Below are positions 61,937-64,000 of a DNA stretch of 64,000 nt, one piece after another. The position numbers and the translations under genes are program-made. The notes beneath the pieces are model-generated. The model ran no database searches and had not been told where the DNA came from. It worked only from the letters and a program-made list of their open reading frames with translations. The DNA comes from Anaerostipes rhamnosivorans (GTDB lineage: Bacteria > Bacillota > Clostridia > Lachnospirales > Lachnospiraceae). How positions within the stretch are numbered: the stretch's first letter is position 1; every line of letters starts with the position of its first letter. The stretch spans positions 1,712,001 to 1,776,000 of the forward strand of contig NZ_CP040058.1 in assembly GCF_005280655.1 (NCBI RefSeq). Direction: 5' to 3'.

Positions 61937-62864
61937 AGGACTTTCCCTCCCCTTCTGATTGTGCTGTAAGTTTCAAAAAATAATCTTCCAGTGAATCATT
62001 TTTTCTTTTCAATGCATCTATTTCCACGTTATTTTGTGAGAGCACTCTGGACAAAGTGCCAGTGGAAACAGAACTGTCATAGATCCGAATTTCACCTTCA
62101 TCCATTACTTTAAAATCAGAAACCGAGAGCTTCTCTTCCAGGACAAATGAGGTGTGCTTCACGTCAGAGGTCACAAGTTCGATATAGGCAAGACTTCCCT
62201 CGGAAATCTCCTGCATAGACAGTTCATTGAGCATATGGCCGTGATGGATAATCCCGATCGTATCCGCCAGATTTTCCACTTCTGATAAAAGGTGACTGGA
62301 TATAAGGATTGTAATGCCATATTCATCGCACAAAGTTCTTAAAAGATCCCTGATCTGCTTCATTCCTGCAGGATCCAGCCCGTTATATGGCTCATCGAGA
62401 ATCAGTAGTTCCGGTTTAGCAAGAACTGCCCTGGCAATCCCAAGACGCTGTTTCATACCCAGAGAATAGCTTTTCACATGTTGTCTGGCTGCACCTGTGA
62501 GATCCAGCATGTCAAGTGCACTGCCCACACAGTCAGGACTGTAGTATCCCATATATTCGCAGTGCAGCTTTAAATTTTCTTCTCCGCTTAGTTCTTCATA
62601 AAACACAGGAAACTCGATCATACTCCCCATCCGTTTTAAAAGATCATGGGAGGAGGGGCCAAGTTTATTCCCAAACAGTTCGATCTCTCCTGAGGTTGGC
62701 TTCCAAAGATTTGTGACAAGCTTCATGGTTGTTGTCTTTCCTGCACCGTTTGGTCCCAGGAATCCGTAAATCTCACCTTTGTGCACCGACATATTCAGAT
62801 CTGAAAGAATTTCTTTTCCGTCAACGGTCTTGGTAAGATGAGATGTTTTCAATACATCTTTCAT
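61929..62864 (-). CDS. ABC transporter ATP-binding protein (BcrA-like)
   Basis: A 311-residue ATPase with Walker A GPNGAGKTTTMKLV, signature YSLGMKQRLGIARAVL, Walker B LLILDEPYNGLDPAG and switch His in ISSHLLSEVE. This pattern is the BcrA/lantibiotic-immunity branch. ATG 62864 is chosen since GGAAGGGAG lies 9 bases upstream; the frame opens earlier at 62897. Confidence 0.9.
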   Translation of the reverse strand: MKDVLKTSHLTKTVDGKEILSDLNMSVHKGEIYGFLGPNGAGKTTTMKLVTNLWKPTSGEIELFGNKLGPSSHDLLKRMGSMIEFPVFYEELSGEENLKLHCEYMGYYSPDCVGSALDMLDLTGAARQHVKSYSLGMKQRLGIARAVLAKPELLILDEPYNGLDPAGMKQIRDLLRTLCDEYGITILISSHLLSEVENLADTIGIIHHGHMLNELSMQEISEGSLAYIELVTSDVKHTSFVLEEKLSVSDFKVMDEGEIRIYDSSVSTGTLSRVLSQNNVEIDALKRKNDSLEDYFLKLTAQSEGEGKSYV

Positions 62865-62956
62865 AATATGTTTCTCCCTTCCTTTTTCATTTATCATACA
62901 GCTTTGGATTTTCAGAACTGTTGAATAAATCTTACGAATTTCTTTCGGAGAAAGAT

Positions 62957-63892
62957 TTAATAATTAAATTTGTTTAATTGCAGCGTAAATGTAGTTTTTT
63001 CGTATGGAATGCTCTGTAAAGAAAGGTTCCCGCCCATCCTCACCGCAAGTGCTTTTGCGATTGTAAGGCCAAGTCCGTTGCCGCCCATGTTTTTGTTTCT
63101 AGAATCGTCCAGCGTGTACAATCTGTCAAACACATGGGACAAATTCTCCTTGGCTATCCCCTTCCCTTTGTCCGTCACATTAATAAAAACTGTAGATTCT
63201 TCTTCTCTCAGTCTGACCCCAAGATAGCTTCCATCTGATCCATAGCGGATGACATTTGTGATCAAATTAAATAAGATGCGGCTTATGGCATCCTCATTTC
63301 CATATACAAACACATCTTTTTCGGGAATATCAATTTCCACATCAAAATCTTTTGCTGTGAGAATATTGTAGAAATCCACAACGTTCTGTCTTAAGATCTC
63401 ATTGATCGAAAGTTTTGACATGGTCAGATCTGTATCACCGGCCTCTATTTTTGACAATGTGAAAAATTCATTGATCAATTCCATCAACTGGGTGGCTTTT
63501 CTCTGAATCTTCTTTAATGCTGTTTTATTTTCCCCCGGCTGATTTGACATAATTTCAAGATATCCAAGGATAACGGTCAACGGAGTTTTAATATCATGAG
63601 ATACATTCGAGAGCATTTTTTTAGAGGCAATCTCTGCTTTTTTATAATCAGCTTTTACCTTTTGGCGGTCCTCCAGCAGGCGGTTCATCTGGCAGATTAA
63701 ATCTGCAATCTCTGCCGAACCGGTAAAGGACATTACTTTTTCGTCCGTATCCTCCGTTAAAATCCTGTCGAGCTGTCTAGTAAGCTCTGCAATATTTTTC
63801 GTCTGGTTTTTATATCGAAAGTACTCTGCTGTAAAGAAAACAGCGAAAAGCAGAGTTAATACTACCAATATGTAAAGGATGGGCATTGTCAT
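62957..63892 (-). CDS. Sensor histidine kinase
   Basis: A 311-residue kinase with a single N-terminal transmembrane helix ([19 protein letters not shown]), a HAMP-like helical linker, HisKA with His in [18 protein letters not shown], and HATPase motifs [24 protein letters not shown] and [13 protein letters not shown]. It has no outer sensor domain. The start overlaps the regulator stop (ATGA). It probably controls the BcrAB-like genes downstream. Confidence 0.9.
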   Translation of the reverse strand: MTMPILYILVVLTLLFAVFFTAEYFRYKNQTKNIAELTRQLDRILTEDTDEKVMSFTGSAEIADLICQMNRLLEDRQKVKADYKKAEIASKKMLSNVSHDIKTPLTVILGYLEIMSNQPGENKTALKKIQRKATQLMELINEFFTLSKIEAGDTDLTMSKLSINEILRQNVVDFYNILTAKDFDVEIDIPEKDVFVYGNEDAISRILFNLITNVIRYGSDGSYLGVRLREEESTVFINVTDKGKGIAKENLSHVFDRLYTLDDSRNKNMGGNGLGLTIAKALAVRMGGNLSLQSIPYEKTTFTLQLNKFNY

Positions 63893-64000
63893 AGATTTTC
63901 CCCCAGCTTATAACCAATTCCCCAAACCGTTATGATATACTTGGGTTTCCGGGCATTATTTTCTATTTTATTCCTCAGTCTGCTGATGTGGACGTTCACT
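63889..64000 (-). CDS. OmpR-family response regulator, C-terminal end only
   Basis: The last 37 codons lie in the window ([20 protein letters not shown], then [12 protein letters not shown]). This is the wing region of an OmpR/PhoB DNA-binding domain. The rest is beyond the right edge. It overlaps the kinase start by four bases. Confidence 0.85.
   Translation of the reverse strand, partial: VNVHISRLRNKIENNARKPKYIITVWGIGYKLGENL

Overview
The window looks like a chromosomal segment of a spore-forming, Gram-positive gut anaerobe of the Lachnospiraceae/Clostridia type. The signs are strong AGGAGG ribosome-binding sites, sigma-A type promoters, many U-tailed terminators, a spore photoproduct lyase homologue, a DUF1540 protein, tandem LytR-CpsA-Psr genes, Bce-type transporter and two-component sets, and a man-family PTS operon. 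I cannot name the species with confidence; a relative of Anaerostipes would fit. No rRNA, tRNA, CRISPR array or prophage was seen.

Layout. 1-6205: a GntR-type regulator built from two wing-helix modules (cut by the window edge), then a three-gene phosphorelay: a REC/HD-GYP/GGDEF regulator, an Hpt protein and a hybrid histidine kinase. 6357-8053: a DrrAB-like ABC exporter. 8345-14808: a mannitol-type region with an MtlR/BglG regulator, a GNAT gene broken by a small repeat, then mtlD, hexulose-phosphate synthase, phosphohexuloisomerase and an iron alcohol dehydrogenase in one operon. 14885-18816: two secreted cell-surface proteins, a likely non-coding RNA and a flotillin. 18995-23289: a Bce-like RR/HK/ABC/permease operon, followed by a pair of homologous inverted stem-loops. 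23769-34206: mostly single housekeeping and hypothetical genes (DUF1540, L,D-transpeptidase, truA, FliB-like, diguanylate cyclase, SPL-like, SatD-like, NYN/OST-HTH, VanZ, lipoprotein). 34376-43777: parE-parC-glycosyltransferase, two LCP genes, ilvN-ilvC. 43868-46155: a frameshifted MerR regulator divergent from a MATE pump. 46250-56353: a man-family PTS catabolic operon. 56397-64000: a ferritin-like protein, a TtcA-like enzyme, LacI, GNAT, Cdd1, a DUF3990 ADP-ribosyltransferase-like pair, and a BcrAB-like ABC plus HK/RR set running off the right edge.

The most interesting unit is the operon at 47181-56353. It is flanked and punctuated by two near-duplicate DeoR regulators and encodes PTS EIIA-B-C-D, a zinc dehydrogenase, a class II aldolase, an APH-fold kinase, an enolase paralogue with changed active-site residues, and an aldehyde dehydrogenase. 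The order of chemistry (oxidise, dehydrate, phosphorylate, split, oxidise the aldehyde) parallels myo-inositol catabolism while using a different dehydratase family, so it may be an undescribed pathway for a PTS-imported sugar or polyol. Other notable points are the mtlD-HPS-PHI-ADH operon, a small palindromic repeat family (three copies, one inside a gene), the double GntR protein, the paired inverted stem-loops at 23311-23486, the MerR frameshift on a seven-base homopolymer, and the DUF3990 pair at 60249-61165.
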